Notes: generated by a model not told the origin, from the sequence alone. A stretch of 64,000 nt of DNA from Rhodopirellula sp. P2 (GCF_028768465.1 NZ_CP118225.1:558001-622000); one strand, 5' to 3'; positions 1 to 8,831 are shown, counted from the stretch's first letter. Translations and numbers: made by a program.

Positions 1-41
1 GGTCACAATCAACCCTCAGGATGAGTCCGACTCATCCCCAC

Positions 42-115
42 GCACCCGTGGCACAATTGGATAGCGCGTCGGCCTCCGAAGCCGAAGGTTGTGGGTTCGA
101 ACCCCGCCGGGTGTA
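42..115 (+). tRNA. tRNA-Arg (anticodon CCG), integration target of the island
   Basis: A full cloverleaf can be drawn. The acceptor stem pairs 42-48 with 108-114 and begins with a G-U wobble. The anticodon stem is TCGGC/GCCGA around the loop CTCCGAA, giving anticodon CCG. The T arm is GTGGG-TTCGAAC-CCCGC at 91-107, and the discriminator base is A115. CCA is not encoded. The 3' half (72-115) is part of the 47-bp repeat that recurs at 24738-24784, so this gene is the attachment site and stays intact on the integrase side. Confidence 0.93.
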
Positions 116-118
116 TTG
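72..118 (+). repeat. attL: left 47-bp direct repeat of the island
   Basis: The 47 bases are identical to 24738-24784. They cover the anticodon arm, T arm and acceptor 3' strand of tRNA-Arg plus three bases beyond it. Tyrosine recombinases of islands typically use this part of a tRNA gene as the crossover core, and an integrase gene follows within about 110 bases. Confidence 0.9.
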
Positions 119-195
119 GCAGAAAACACCGTGATTCGTTGACAAAACGATTACCTGCCGCTGTTGGCAGAGCACACTTTTGCAAGTCTTCTTGT

Positions 196-207
196 GGGTA
201 AATACCC
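196..207. promoter_or_regulatory. Left arm-type candidate site GGGTAAATACCC
   Basis: This near-palindrome (GGGTA, AA, TACCC) lies about 80 bases inside attL and upstream of the likely int start. Its reverse complement occurs at 24590-24601, about 135 bases inside attR. Paired, oppositely oriented short sites just inside both ends would fit binding sites for integrase arms or an excisionase. The role is inferred from position only. Confidence 0.4.
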
Positions 208-224
208 GCAAGGCATTGAAAGTG

Positions 225-1469
225 ATGCTCATGCTTCATTCAAAAGGTGCGGTCCCGAAGTACCGCAAACACTCCAGTGGACAAGCCCGAGTCACCATCA
301 ACGGGCGTGACTACTATCTCGGCCCTTGGAAAAGTCAGACGTCCATTCGGGCCTACGATCGGATCATTTTCGAGTACCTCGCGAGTGGGCGAAGTCCGAA
401 CTTTGGGCTGGAGTCCCAAGAGCTGACCGTCGCGATGATCATGCTGGATTACGTGAACTACGCTCGCAGCTACTACGGAGACGGCAAGTCATCCGAACTT
501 CATCGGATCAGGGCTGCGTTGAAGCCGGTGAAGCAGTTGTACGCGAATTCGTCGGCAGCGGACTTTGGCCCTCAACAGTTCAAAGCGGTTCGCCAAGCAA
601 TGATCGACAATGGCCTTTCCAGGCCAGGCATCAATCACCACATGCAGCGCATCGTCCGGATGTTCAAATGGGCAGCCTCCGAAGGAAAGATTCCTGCATC
701 AGTGTTCGAAACCCTGCGTCTGATCCCCGGATTGAAAAGCGGTCGCACTGAGGCTCCGGATACGGAGCCAGTTCTTCCTGTCGAGGAATCTGTCGTCGAA
801 GCCACTCTTCCAATGCTCACGCCAGTCGTCAGGGACATGGTTCGCGTCCAATTGCTGATCGGTTGTCGGCCTGGCGAAATCTGCAAGCTCACGCCTGGAT
901 GCATTGATCGTTCCGAAGACGTTTGGGTGGCAACCGTCACGGAACACAAAACGAAGTGGCACGGGCACAGCCGACTTCTTTTCATCGGCCCTCAAGCACA
1001 ATCGATCCTTGAACCCTACTTGGATCGTGGCGACGACGATTGCCTGTTCCGTCCCGTTGATGCAGTGGAACAGCAAAGGGCAGAACGTGCTGCGAAGCGG
1101 AAGACCCCCAACTCATGCGGGAATCGGCGTGGCCGGAAGTACGACCGAGGTGGGCTGCGAGGCCAATCCTCCAAGAAGTCTCCCGGCATTGAATACACGA
1201 CTGACAGCTACCGACGTGCGATTCACAATGCGTGCGACAAAGCCTTCCCTGCCCCCGAAGGCCTGACTACTGCTGAAATCAAGGCGTGGCGGTCGGAACA
1301 TCGCTGGAGCCCCAACCGATTGCGACACACTCGCGGAACGGTGATTCGCCAACAATTCGGACTGGAGGGAGCTCAAGTGGTGCTCGGTCACAAGAACGCA
1401 GATGTCACTCAGATCTACGCTGAGCGCGATATTGCTAAGGGAATCGAGATTGCTCGAAAGGTTGGCTAG
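225..1469 (+). CDS. int: Tyrosine recombinase (island integrase)
   Basis: Site-specific recombinase expected to integrate and excise the island at tRNA-Arg. The C-terminal half shows the family residues: the first Arg in LLIGCRPGEICKL, the H-x-x-R box in RLRHTRGT, the His in VLGHKNADVT and the Tyr nucleophile in IYAERD near the C-terminus. The N-terminal part carries a basic arm-binding-like segment (GQARVTINGRDYYLG) and a SAM-like core-binding region. The frame is open back to TTG 180. ATG 225 is preferred because relatives start a few residues before the K-Y-R-K-H segment and because it leaves the 196-207 palindrome outside the gene. ATG 231 is also possible. A 69-bp piece of a near-identical int lies at 25012-25080. 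Confidence 0.9.
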   Translation: MLMLHSKGAVPKYRKHSSGQARVTINGRDYYLGPWKSQTSIRAYDRIIFEYLASGRSPNFGLESQELTVAMIMLDYVNYARSYYGDGKSSELHRIRAALKPVKQLYANSSAADFGPQQFKAVRQAMIDNGLSRPGINHHMQRIVRMFKWAASEGKIPASVFETLRLIPGLKSGRTEAPDTEPVLPVEESVVEATLPMLTPVVRDMVRVQLLIGCRPGEICKLTPGCIDRSEDVWVATVTEHKTKWHGHSRLLFIGPQAQSILEPYLDRGDDDCLFRPVDAVEQQRAERAAKRKTPNSCGNRRGRKYDRGGLRGQSSKKSPGIEYTTDSYRRAIHNACDKAFPAPEGLTTAEIKAWRSEHRWSPNRLRHTRGTVIRQQFGLEGAQVVLGHKNADVTQIYAERDIAKGIEIARKVG

Positions 1470-1503
1470 CAACCTCCGATTCGAAGATCAGCTGAACGCA
1501 AAC

Positions 1504-1523
1504 GCCGCTCCAAAAAGAGCGGC
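1504..1523. terminator. Hairpin after int
   Basis: GCCGCTC at 1504-1510 pairs perfectly with GAGCGGC at 1517-1523 around a six-base A-rich loop, 35 bases after the int stop. No U-run follows, so it is a terminator candidate rather than a canonical intrinsic terminator. Confidence 0.5.
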
Positions 1524-1768
1524 TGATTTGGTAAAACGACAGCAAAGACCAGCAGACATTGCAACTGGCTATTGACGCCGCAGACGCTGCAACGCCGCAC
1601 TTTCCCAGACAGTGTTGGCGAAGTCCAAATCTCGCGACAAGTCACTCCCCGACGAGTTCGCCGAGAAAAATTCTTGCCCCGGGACCGGGGCATGCCACCG
1701 AGCAAGATCCAGTGGTCTCGTGTTCCGATGTGGATCTCTACGACAAGCCTTTTTCCAAGTAACCTGCC
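1524..1768. other. Intergenic stretch between int and the 416-aa gene
   Basis: About 245 bases. Only short unconvincing frames are present. A GC-rich CCCCGGGACCGGGG palindrome lies near 1678. An eroded excisionase-like helix-turn-helix gene could once have been here, since such genes often follow int in planctomycete islands, but nothing is clear enough to call. Confidence 0.3.
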
Positions 1769-3019
1769 GTGAATTCCCCCTTCTTTTCAAGAGAGCTTTT
1801 CGCACGTGCGATGGAGACACGTGTTCTCCGCCAAGTTGTTTCAGAGCTCTGCGAGCGAGAACTGCTCTGCAAAGGCAGGTTAAGTCATGCCCCAATCAAA
1901 GAACGCGTTGAAACGGGCTTGTCCGATGACGAAAACTTAATCGCTCTAGCAATTCATCTTTCGCCACGGGAGTTTGCCACAGACTTTGAAAGCGACTACT
2001 TAGCGCGCGACATTGTGCCCGATTTGCAGGCCATTCCTGCAGAGTGTGTCTCGCCTGTAGTTCCGCTCCACTTCACGTTCCCGGATGAAGTGATACGTGA
2101 AAAAGCGGAATTCAAGCTTCTCCAGCGTGAACTCGAGGAACTCCGAGAGAGCCTCATTGCGGAGCATCTCAAAAAGCACCCGAAGGACAGTCGCCCCCAC
2201 GCGGAATCGCAAACGCGACGCGATTTCGATCATGCCGAAAGGAAAAAGACGCGTGCTTTCCTTGATGACGAACAACTACCACCGATTTCGAAGCAAGCGA
2301 TGTTCACTTGGATGGACTGGGTGTACGCATTGGACGGGAAAATCACACCGCGAATGTTAGAGAAAGCTCGAAATCACCTGCGAGAGTTGGTCGAAAAGGA
2401 AGTCTCACGGATTGAGGCAGCGATCAACGACAAAACATCAAACCTTCGAATCGGAACTTCAAGATCTAGTTCATTGACTTCTTCTCTAACTCTCGCTGAA
2501 CCAGAGGGTGGGATTCATAAGCAAGCCGGGCAAAGCTTAACTGCCGATACGAATGCTATCGGCATGAAGGAAACGCGTGTTACAACCTTCCCCAGTCCGC
2601 AAGAAGAGGAACAACCAACGACAGAGAGCCCCAGGAAGCAATCGTATGCTGAACGACGAAAAGTCGCTGAGGAAATACTCCTGACCAGACAGATGCCAGA
2701 AGGATCAGAACCTCCTGGCATGTCACGAAAACTGATCGATGCTTTGCTCTTCGCGGAACCGGAATCGATCGAGGAAAGCGAGCGTAGCCTTCTTGTCTCA
2801 CAGCTTGCCAAACGTGTTTGGGGTGGCACTAAAGAAGAACCGAATGATTCCGCAGTGAACAGTTTACGAAACAGAACTAACAAACACTTCAGGAAGGAGC
2901 TCATCCCCCTCTACATCGAGAAAAGATGGATAAAATCTGAAGGATGCTCGCGTCTTTCGCTCATAATTCAAAAAAAATCTGACTGGGAGAGCGCGGTAGA
3001 GCGTGAGAGAACACGCTAG
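1769..3019 (+). CDS. Hypothetical protein, 416 aa, coiled-coil middle
   Basis: Function not recognised. The frame starts at GTG 1769; ATG 1811 is an alternative and neither has a strong Shine-Dalgarno. The product is soluble and highly charged, with a Lys/Glu/Arg-rich likely coiled coil at about residues 110-165. A conserved-looking W-M-D-W-V-Y-A-L segment follows near residue 185, then a Ser/Pro/Gln-rich linker at about 225-300 and a C-terminal 100-residue folded-looking region with many Arg and Lys. Its place between int and the replication-like genes suggests an element-specific DNA-binding or regulatory role, but this is inference. Confidence 0.6.
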   Translation: MNSPFFSRELFARAMETRVLRQVVSELCERELLCKGRLSHAPIKERVETGLSDDENLIALAIHLSPREFATDFESDYLARDIVPDLQAIPAECVSPVVPLHFTFPDEVIREKAEFKLLQRELEELRESLIAEHLKKHPKDSRPHAESQTRRDFDHAERKKTRAFLDDEQLPPISKQAMFTWMDWVYALDGKITPRMLEKARNHLRELVEKEVSRIEAAINDKTSNLRIGTSRSSSLTSSLTLAEPEGGIHKQAGQSLTADTNAIGMKETRVTTFPSPQEEEQPTTESPRKQSYAERRKVAEEILLTRQMPEGSEPPGMSRKLIDALLFAEPESIEESERSLLVSQLAKRVWGGTKEEPNDSAVNSLRNRTNKHFRKELIPLYIEKRWIKSEGCSRLSLIIQKKSDWESAVERERTR

Positions 3020-3308
3020 AGCGCGGAGCTTTGATCCGATTTGCTCTGATCCTAGTGAAAGTCCGTATTCACTAGGAGTTGCACAACATGCAATCAAAAA
3101 AGCTTCTTCCCTTGCTTGATGCAATTGAGCAAGAGACCGGTCACCGGCCCCATCCCAGCACCGCCATGCGTTGGTGCTTGAAACCCAACAAGCACGGCAA
3201 CGTGCTGGAATCCTGGATGATTGGCGGTCGGCGAATGACTTCCATCGAAGCTGTTCGCCGCTACAACGTAACCGTTCACCGGGACCATTCGACCTGGTGG
3301 GTTGACGG

Positions 3309-5084
3309 CTATTTTTTGAGGCGTCGGCGGCGGGCGCGTCGGACTCGCTTGCGGTCGGCTGCTTGTCGACGTTCGTCTTGCCGGTAGTCGCAGATGGATT
3401 CCGGGTGCGAGTCTCTCCAGGCAGGTGGGCTCAGCGCTGACCAGTCGGTTTCGCCAGCCAGGGCTCGGCGTAGCACATCATCCAGATAGGCGTGAACGTC
3501 CAATTCATTGCGAATCGCTGTCCCGATAATCGTCATCAAGTTCGCCGCTCGCTCACCTGCCGACAGCGAGCCTTTGAACAACCAGTTCTTGCGGCCTGTC
3601 GCCACTCGCTTCATCAACTGTTCGCAGTCGTTGTTGTCGATCGGAACGCGAGCGTCTTCGGTGAACCGATTCAGTGCCGCCCAGTGTCGACGCACGTACG
3701 CTGCCGCTTGGCCAAGATTGCTTTTGGGAAGCACCTTGGGCGAACTCATTGTTTCGCTTTGCAGGTATTCGTCGATCAAGCCCAGTACGTGACGCGAGAG
3801 GCTTTGCCTTCGCGACAGTCGCTCCGCGTCATCGAGAGTCTTGATTTGATCCTCGATGTCGTAAAGCATCCGGATCAGTGATTCCAGCTTCGCCACTTGG
3901 ATCGGGAACGCACTGCGGCACTCGTCAATCTTGCGACGCGCATGCGCCCAGCACGCTGCGAACTTGATTCGCGAGTCGCTGCGCACATCGATCTTTTGAA
4001 AGCCTGACCAGCAGTCGCCGATCAGCGTTCCTTCGTAATCCGCCAGCACATCATCGGGGCCGTCACGGTGACGACTGACCGTGAAGTCGAACCCGACCAC
4101 CGGAAGACGCGATGCGTAGTAGCCCCAGAAGTTCGCTTGGATGCTTGGCTTGCCAGAGGCGATGGCCTTTTCAAGCACTTCGACAACTCGGTCTGCGCGT
4201 GGATGATTCGATAAGTCGGGCATCACTTTGGGCGTGATCAGCACCACGCCTGTGTCATCACAGCCCACGCAAGCATCTGTCTTGAGAAACGACCGCAAGT
4301 GTTCGGCCAGTGGGCGTAGCGCGAACTCGACGGAGGTTTCAATATTCGCCAGCGTGCTACGACTGGGCGTCCAGCCGCTGCCGGCGAACAGGTCTTGCTG
4401 ACGGTAGAACGGCAGGTGATAGAAGTACTTCCAAGCGATGACTTCGACACCGATCGAAGCGTCGAAGCGATCCCCTGCGACCAGTCCGGTAGGGCGCTCG
4501 GGGCTGATAATGGCCGGCCCTTCTTCGACACGATTCTTTTCAATTGGCTGAACGTACTTGGCGTACTTGTTGACGCGAACACGAAGTTTCGGCCGAATCC
4601 ACTCGAGCGTTTCGACCTCGTCATAGCCGATCAGCTTCAATCCCTCACGTCGAGCTTCGGGAAGGTCAACGATCCGCTCAATTCGCGGCAGGTGCTCGGG
4701 GAACTTGCGATCATTCTTAGCGGGCGGCTTGCGGCGTCGTTTCTGTTTTTCTTCCTCAGCGTCTTGGGTGACCTGTTCCGCTTCCCGAATGGCTTCTTCC
4801 AGTGCACTGACCACTTCAGGAGTCGCTTCATCGCCGAGGTCCAGAAACAGCTGCCCGTCGCCGTCGACACGGCGTTCACTCCGCCTGCCAAAGAGTTGCT
4901 GAAGCAGTTTTTCGACCTTCAGCTGGAGGTCGATGTTCTTTTCCTCGAGCTTGTCATTGTGGCTCTTCAGCTCGAGTACCGAGTGGGCTTGCTCTTCGAC
5001 TTGTGATTTTAGGCTTGCGATTATGCGGTGACACGACTCGATGTCATTGGGCGGTTGAACGTTCGTTGATCGCTTCGCATCCAT
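3309..5084 (-). CDS. tnpC: IS66 transposase (TnpC, DDE)
   Basis: The large DDE transposase of the IS66 family, about 590 residues, which is the normal length. The N-terminus has a leucine-rich coiled coil (residues about 15-65) followed by LLQQLFGRRSERR, the usual IS66 N-terminal signature. Catalytic acidic residues are visible in ACVGCDDTGVV, LIGDCWSGFQK and the late IDNNDCEQLMKR segment with GRKNWLF after it. The C-terminus is an Arg-rich tail. ATG 5084 was chosen, with ATG 5093 just upstream also open. tnpB lies 37-45 bases upstream. Confidence 0.93.
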   Translation of the reverse strand: MDAKRSTNVQPPNDIESCHRIIASLKSQVEEQAHSVLELKSHNDKLEEKNIDLQLKVEKLLQQLFGRRSERRVDGDGQLFLDLGDEATPEVVSALEEAIREAEQVTQDAEEEKQKRRRKPPAKNDRKFPEHLPRIERIVDLPEARREGLKLIGYDEVETLEWIRPKLRVRVNKYAKYVQPIEKNRVEEGPAIISPERPTGLVAGDRFDASIGVEVIAWKYFYHLPFYRQQDLFAGSGWTPSRSTLANIETSVEFALRPLAEHLRSFLKTDACVGCDDTGVVLITPKVMPDLSNHPRADRVVEVLEKAIASGKPSIQANFWGYYASRLPVVGFDFTVSRHRDGPDDVLADYEGTLIGDCWSGFQKIDVRSDSRIKFAACWAHARRKIDECRSAFPIQVAKLESLIRMLYDIEDQIKTLDDAERLSRRQSLSRHVLGLIDEYLQSETMSSPKVLPKSNLGQAAAYVRRHWAALNRFTEDARVPIDNNDCEQLMKRVATGRKNWLFKGSLSAGERAANLMTIIGTAIRNELDVHAYLDDVLRRALAGETDWSALSPPAWRDSHPESICDYRQDERRQAADRKRVRRARRRRLKK

Positions 5085-5129
5085 GGTGCGCAATTATACG
5101 AAACGCACCCTGGATGCAAAGTGTTCCCA

Positions 5130-5498
5130 TCAAGCAACTTTCATTCGCTTGCGTCTTGTCTTGGCCGATTTCAGTGACACGCCAGCGATCCACATCGCGA
5201 GCTCGACCGAATCGATTGTGAGATGCGATTGATCAATTGGAGGCTTTGGCAGCTCGACGGTTCCCTGCTCGAGCCGTCTGTACCACAAGGTCAATCCACC
5301 TGTCTCCCACCAGAGGGCTTTGATACGGTCTCGCTTTCGATTGACAAACAGAAACAGCGAACCATCGGTGACGTTCTTGCCCAACGAGGTGGTGACGATT
5401 CCGGTCAGGCCATCAAAGCCTTTTCGAAAGTCGACCGGGTCGGTGCACAGATAGATCGGCGTGCCCCCTGGAACTTTGTAATCGGGCAATCCGATCAT
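5130..5498 (-). CDS. tnpB: IS66 accessory protein TnpB
   Basis: A 122-residue protein with the IS66 Orf2 pattern: IYLCTDPVDFRKGFDGL near the N-terminus, then LFLFVNRKRDRIKALWWE, and a basic tail. TnpB is required for IS66 transposition together with TnpA and TnpC, though its biochemical role is unclear. The start overlaps the tnpA stop in an ATGA, which implies translational coupling. Confidence 0.93.
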   Translation of the reverse strand: MIGLPDYKVPGGTPIYLCTDPVDFRKGFDGLTGIVTTSLGKNVTDGSLFLFVNRKRDRIKALWWETGGLTLWYRRLEQGTVELPKPPIDQSHLTIDSVELAMWIAGVSLKSAKTRRKRMKVA

Positions 5499-5821
5499 GG
5501 CTGATTCGTCCGCGATGGGTTCGGCTGAGAATCAGTCGGCACTTCGACGCGAATACGGATACCACCGGGAAGTTCAATTGTCGCGCTCGCTTGATTCGCC
5601 ATGGCAGAGGTGCGATCCGGTGTGGCTTGAAACGAGACGGGCACGAACTTGGTAACGGCGGGGACTTCCGGATCCCGTGGCGAACGTAGCTTGCGTTTCC
5701 AGTTGTAGAAAGAAGGCTGCGAAACACCTTCGGCGGCACAGAATTGAGCGACCGTCATCTGAGCTTGCTCAAATCGTTGCAAACGCTCCGTCCAAAGATT
5801 CGCGGTTTCGGATCGAGTCAT
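5495..5821 (-). CDS. tnpA: IS66 accessory protein TnpA (helix-turn-helix)
   Basis: A 108-residue protein. Its first 50 residues form the usual IS66/IS3-like helix-turn-helix with TVAQFCAAEGVSQPSFYNWKR, followed by a less conserved region. It is the first gene of the IS operon, reads inward from the right end, and overlaps tnpB by 4 bases. Confidence 0.92.
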   Translation of the reverse strand: MTRSETANLWTERLQRFEQAQMTVAQFCAAEGVSQPSFYNWKRKLRSPRDPEVPAVTKFVPVSFQATPDRTSAMANQASATIELPGGIRIRVEVPTDSQPNPSRTNQP

Positions 5822-6016
5822 GGGGTTTCTCCATTGGGAAGCAAAATAAACCCAATACCCTAAAACCCGCGTCTACAACGGTTCTGGTGAACGGTTACGC
5901 TACAACGAAGCAAATACCCGCCAATCGTCGCATCAGCAGAGCGTTCGTCCCGCCCCGATCACTTTGTCGAAGGCTCACCAAGACGCGATGCAGGCCCTCA
6001 GCCAGGAGGGACTGTG

Positions 6017-7621
6017 ATGTCGGCGAACACCCCAGAACTCCCCTTGGTTCGAACTGGCGAATCCGAAAACACGAACCGCAACCAACGTGACAGCAGCGAC
6101 GCAACGCTGCTCGTCAAACTCGCCGAAAAAGACTGCCAGCTTTGGAACAGCGGTTCCGACGGAAACACCTTCGCGACCATTCAAGTCGATCGTCACCAGG
6201 AAACTCACCCGTTGAAATCGAAGCGGTTTCAAAGGCTGATCGAACGCCGGTTTTACGACACGTATGGACGAGTTGCGAACCCCAATAGCGTGAGCAACGC
6301 TGTCTCCACACTTGAAGGGAAAGCACTGTTTGCTAGCGAGGAGCGAACGCCTGCACTTCGTGTCGCTGGTGACGATACGAAAATCTGGATCGATCTTTGC
6401 AACGATCGCTGGAGTGCGGTCCAAATCTCGGCAAATGACATTCGATTTGTTCCGTCAGCCTCCGCAAATTTTGTTCGCCCTGCGGCGATGCAACCGCTGC
6501 CGACTCCCGATGGAGCTAACCTCAGCCTCCTCCGGAAATACATCAATGTCCGAGACGATGATTTCTATCTGCTGGTTTCATGGATGCTCATGGCGTTGCG
6601 ACCGACGGGACCTTATCCCGTTCTTGTTCTGTCCGGAGAACAAGGATCAGCAAAGTCGACGACCGCACGAATGCTGCGGGCGTTGGTGGACCCCAACCGC
6701 TCTCCAATCCGAGCTGCTCCGAAAGGACTTCAGGACCTTGCAATTGCCGCCAACAACGGAAGGGTCGTGGCGTTCGACAATCTCAGCTCCGTGCCAACGT
6801 GGTTGTCGGATGGCCTTTGCCGCCTTTCCACTGGAGGAGGATTTGCGACGCGAGCACTCTACGAGAACGACGAAGAAATCATCTTCGAAGCGCAACGCCC
6901 CATTATCCTGACGGGAATCGAAGATGTCGCGTCTCGGGCTGACCTTGCTGACCGCGCGATCTCGGTCACGCTGCCGATGATCCCAAACGCTAGCCGTCGC
7001 ACCGAAAAGGAGATCTGGTTTGATTTCGAACAGGACGCTCCCACAATCTTTGGAGGATTGCTGGAGTTGCTTTCGGCAGCCATTCGTAACCTGCCGACGG
7101 TTGGCGTTCCCAACCTTCCCCGTATGGCTGATTTTGCTTTGTTTGCAACCGCAGCCGAGGATGCGATGGGATTGATGCCCGGTGACTGGATGAAGTACTA
7201 CAGCCAGAACTTGGAGGCGACGAACCAAGCACTGATCGACGACACCCCGCTCATTGGCCTGATTCGCGAATGCTTGACGCGCAATCCTGAGCCAATGCAG
7301 TGTGGTCAGTGGCTGGAACTGTTGCGAATGCAGGCAAAGCATGATCCAACGTTGCAGAAAGTCATTCCATCAACGGCGCGAGGGCTGCGGGGTGAGCTCA
7401 AGCGTTTGGCACCCGTCATGCGTCGAGCGGGAATCGAGATTGACTTTGATACGTACTCGAACAATCACCGATCGATCATTGCGATCGGTACCGTTGAAGA
7501 CGCAGTTGACCAACAGAGTCCGCAGCATTGCGGCGTTGGCAGGGAGGACTCCGGTACTTCACCTCCTGACATCAACGACCTTTTTGATGCTGCAGAACTG
7601 GAGGACTCGAACAATGCGTAG
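6017..7621 (+). CDS. Helicase/primase-like ATPase of the island
   Basis: A 534-residue P-loop ATPase. Walker A is LSGEQGSAKST at about residue 210, an acidic Walker B lies in VVAFDNLS about 55 residues later, and a sensor-like Asn/Thr-Gly lies in PIILTGIED. The N-terminal ~150 residues read like the accessory region of phage or plasmid primase-helicases. The arrangement fits SF3/DnaB-like replication ATPases of satellites and integrative elements, so autonomous replication or excision support is likely. ATG 6017 overlaps the TGA of the DUF1580 gene by one base, and GTG 6014 is also in frame. Polar effects of the upstream IS66 may reduce its expression. Confidence 0.75.
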   Translation: MSANTPELPLVRTGESENTNRNQRDSSDATLLVKLAEKDCQLWNSGSDGNTFATIQVDRHQETHPLKSKRFQRLIERRFYDTYGRVANPNSVSNAVSTLEGKALFASEERTPALRVAGDDTKIWIDLCNDRWSAVQISANDIRFVPSASANFVRPAAMQPLPTPDGANLSLLRKYINVRDDDFYLLVSWMLMALRPTGPYPVLVLSGEQGSAKSTTARMLRALVDPNRSPIRAAPKGLQDLAIAANNGRVVAFDNLSSVPTWLSDGLCRLSTGGGFATRALYENDEEIIFEAQRPIILTGIEDVASRADLADRAISVTLPMIPNASRRTEKEIWFDFEQDAPTIFGGLLELLSAAIRNLPTVGVPNLPRMADFALFATAAEDAMGLMPGDWMKYYSQNLEATNQALIDDTPLIGLIRECLTRNPEPMQCGQWLELLRMQAKHDPTLQKVIPSTARGLRGELKRLAPVMRRAGIEIDFDTYSNNHRSIIAIGTVEDAVDQQSPQHCGVGREDSGTSPPDINDLFDAAELEDSNNA

Positions 7622-7949
7622 CGTTTCAAAGCGAAATCTGCAGCGAAAGCTACTTGCCCTGGCAGTCGGTTCGGTCAAAATCGATGATCAGATGATTGAC
7701 ATTTGGTCAATCAAGACCGTGCCGATCAACTTGCTCCTCGAGGCGCAACAGTTCTTGTTGGACGATCACGGAATGGTCTCCCTGATTTCTACCGCCGACC
7801 AAGAATGTCGCTGCCCTCGATGCGGTCGAGAATGTGACGTCCTGTACGTCACCGGCAAATGGGAATGCTCCGCGTGCGAGCCTGTCGTTGATCGGCGCAA
7901 ACAGGTCATCCTGGAGTTGCTTGATCAACTGAAAAACATGGATCGCTAG
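7614..7949 (+). CDS. Small zinc-ribbon protein, 111 aa
   Basis: It starts at ATG 7614, 8 bases inside the end of the ATPase gene, with GGAGG 9 bases upstream. It has two Cys pairs, C-R-C-P-R-C-G-R-E-C and C-S-A-C, about 15 residues apart, which is a classic zinc-ribbon arrangement. The N-terminus is basic (SKRNLQRKLLALAVG). It probably binds nucleic acid and works with the overlapping ATPase in replication or regulation of the island. No family name can be given. Confidence 0.72.
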   Translation: MRSVSKRNLQRKLLALAVGSVKIDDQMIDIWSIKTVPINLLLEAQQFLLDDHGMVSLISTADQECRCPRCGRECDVLYVTGKWECSACEPVVDRRKQVILELLDQLKNMDR

Positions 7950-7982
7950 TTCGACACAAAACTTGCAATACCAAGAAGTACA

Positions 7983-8025
7983 CCGCTACAGCTCCAGAAA
8001 TTCCGAAAGAACGGAGCTGTAGCGG
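7983..8025. terminator. 13-bp inverted repeat between convergent genes
   Basis: CCGCTACAGCTCC (7983-7995) and GGAGCTGTAGCGG (8013-8025) are perfect reverse complements around a 17-base loop. The repeat lies between the end of the zinc-ribbon gene (7949) and the end of the convergent membrane-protein gene (8061), the expected place of a bidirectional terminator. There is no U-tract. Confidence 0.55.
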
Positions 8026-8060
8026 GCAAGGCAGCGGCAACAAACCAATTGCCCAGCGAT

Positions 8061-8831
8061 CTATCTGTTACGCAAGTACCACTCTCCTTCCTCAATCTCT
8101 TCCCCGTACCAGTAGAACTGTGTTTTGATGCGGAGATCTGGTTTCCGGATCGTCACTTCCCATGCACCATGTGGTCGGCCGGTCCCGGCCATTGGTCCCT
8201 CCTCGGAAACGACTGGCAGCCCCTGTCTCGCATCATTCTCGAAGATGTCGAGGTCCCGGTACACAAGATTGCCTCCCCACCTTGAATAGGTGTCCCTGAA
8301 GCGGACATTATCATTGTGCCATGTACGTTCGTAGGTGTCGAAATACCCCCAAGCAACCACTGCAGCCAGTGTGAGCAAGACGCCGATCCATTTGGCTTTT
8401 CGAATGCCAGAACGACGTGCAAAGATGACAGTGCCCCCAGCGCCAGCAAGTGCGATAGACGGATAGCAATAGAGCGGCAAATCTTGCGAATCAGCAATCG
8501 AAAAGAACAACCACCCAAAAAACCCGACGCCGACTGCGAAACCTGGCCAGACCGTCGCCAGGAACACGTTGAATTCATTGTTCGCCGCGGGATCCTCGAT
8601 GGGTTCCGCATCCCAATCCGCTGGCCCGTTCGTTTGCAAACCTTGATTCACACCAGGTTGAGGTTCAACGTCTGGTTCAGGTGCAATTAGCGGCGACGCA
8701 TCCGGTTTGCGAAGACGCAGCAAATCCGAACACCTCGGACACTTGACTACCGATCCGGCTTTGGCAACTGGATACCGTAACGTTCTGCCGCACGTTGAAC
8801 ATTGCATTCTGGCCGTGGCGGAACTCGTCAT
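8061..8831 (-). CDS. Zinc-ribbon membrane protein, 256 aa
   Basis: The N-terminus carries CSTCG and CPRCS pairs 17 residues apart, a zinc ribbon of the kind often placed before membrane segments in planctomycete proteins. A Pro/Glu-rich linker follows. About three hydrophobic segments come next (FNVFLATVWPGFAVGVGFFG, LYCYPSIALAGAGGTVIFA and WIGVLLTLAAVVAWG). A polar C-terminal domain of about 90 residues with many aromatics completes it. Function unknown. It is the only minus-strand gene in the left half of the island apart from the IS, and is probably a separately expressed cargo gene. Confidence 0.65.
   Translation of the reverse strand: MTSSATARMQCSTCGRTLRYPVAKAGSVVKCPRCSDLLRLRKPDASPLIAPEPDVEPQPGVNQGLQTNGPADWDAEPIEDPAANNEFNVFLATVWPGFAVGVGFFGWLFFSIADSQDLPLYCYPSIALAGAGGTVIFARRSGIRKAKWIGVLLTLAAVVAWGYFDTYERTWHNDNVRFRDTYSRWGGNLVYRDLDIFENDARQGLPVVSEEGPMAGTGRPHGAWEVTIRKPDLRIKTQFYWYGEEIEEGEWYLRNR

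Larger units (their letters stand above)
3268..5898 (-). mobile_element. Complete IS66-family insertion sequence, 2631 bp
   Basis: Terminal inverted repeats begin GTAACCGTTCACC at both ends (3268 inward, and 5898 inward on the other strand) and match at 17 of the first 19 bases. The 8-bp target duplication GCTACAAC lies at 3260-3267 and 5899-5906. Three genes tnpA, tnpB and tnpC run in order on the minus strand, all open. The intact duplication and frames point to a recent, probably still functional insertion. Confidence 0.95.
3088..6017 (+). pseudogene. DUF1580-family small protein gene, split by IS66
   Basis: The 5' part (3088-3267) encodes about 60 residues ending in SIEAVRRYN. The 3' part resumes in the same frame after the duplicated target site at 5899-5906 and runs to the TGA at 6015-6017, ending LSKAHQDAMQALSQEGL. 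Removing the IS and one copy of GCTACAAC restores one frame of about 95-100 codons. AGGAG at 3074-3078 sits 9 bases before ATG 3088. DUF1580 proteins are small planctomycete proteins with an MGGRR-like motif (here WMIGGRRMTS), probably helix-turn-helix excisionase or regulator types. The stop overlaps the next ATG by one base, so it headed an operon with the ATPase. Confidence 0.8.
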
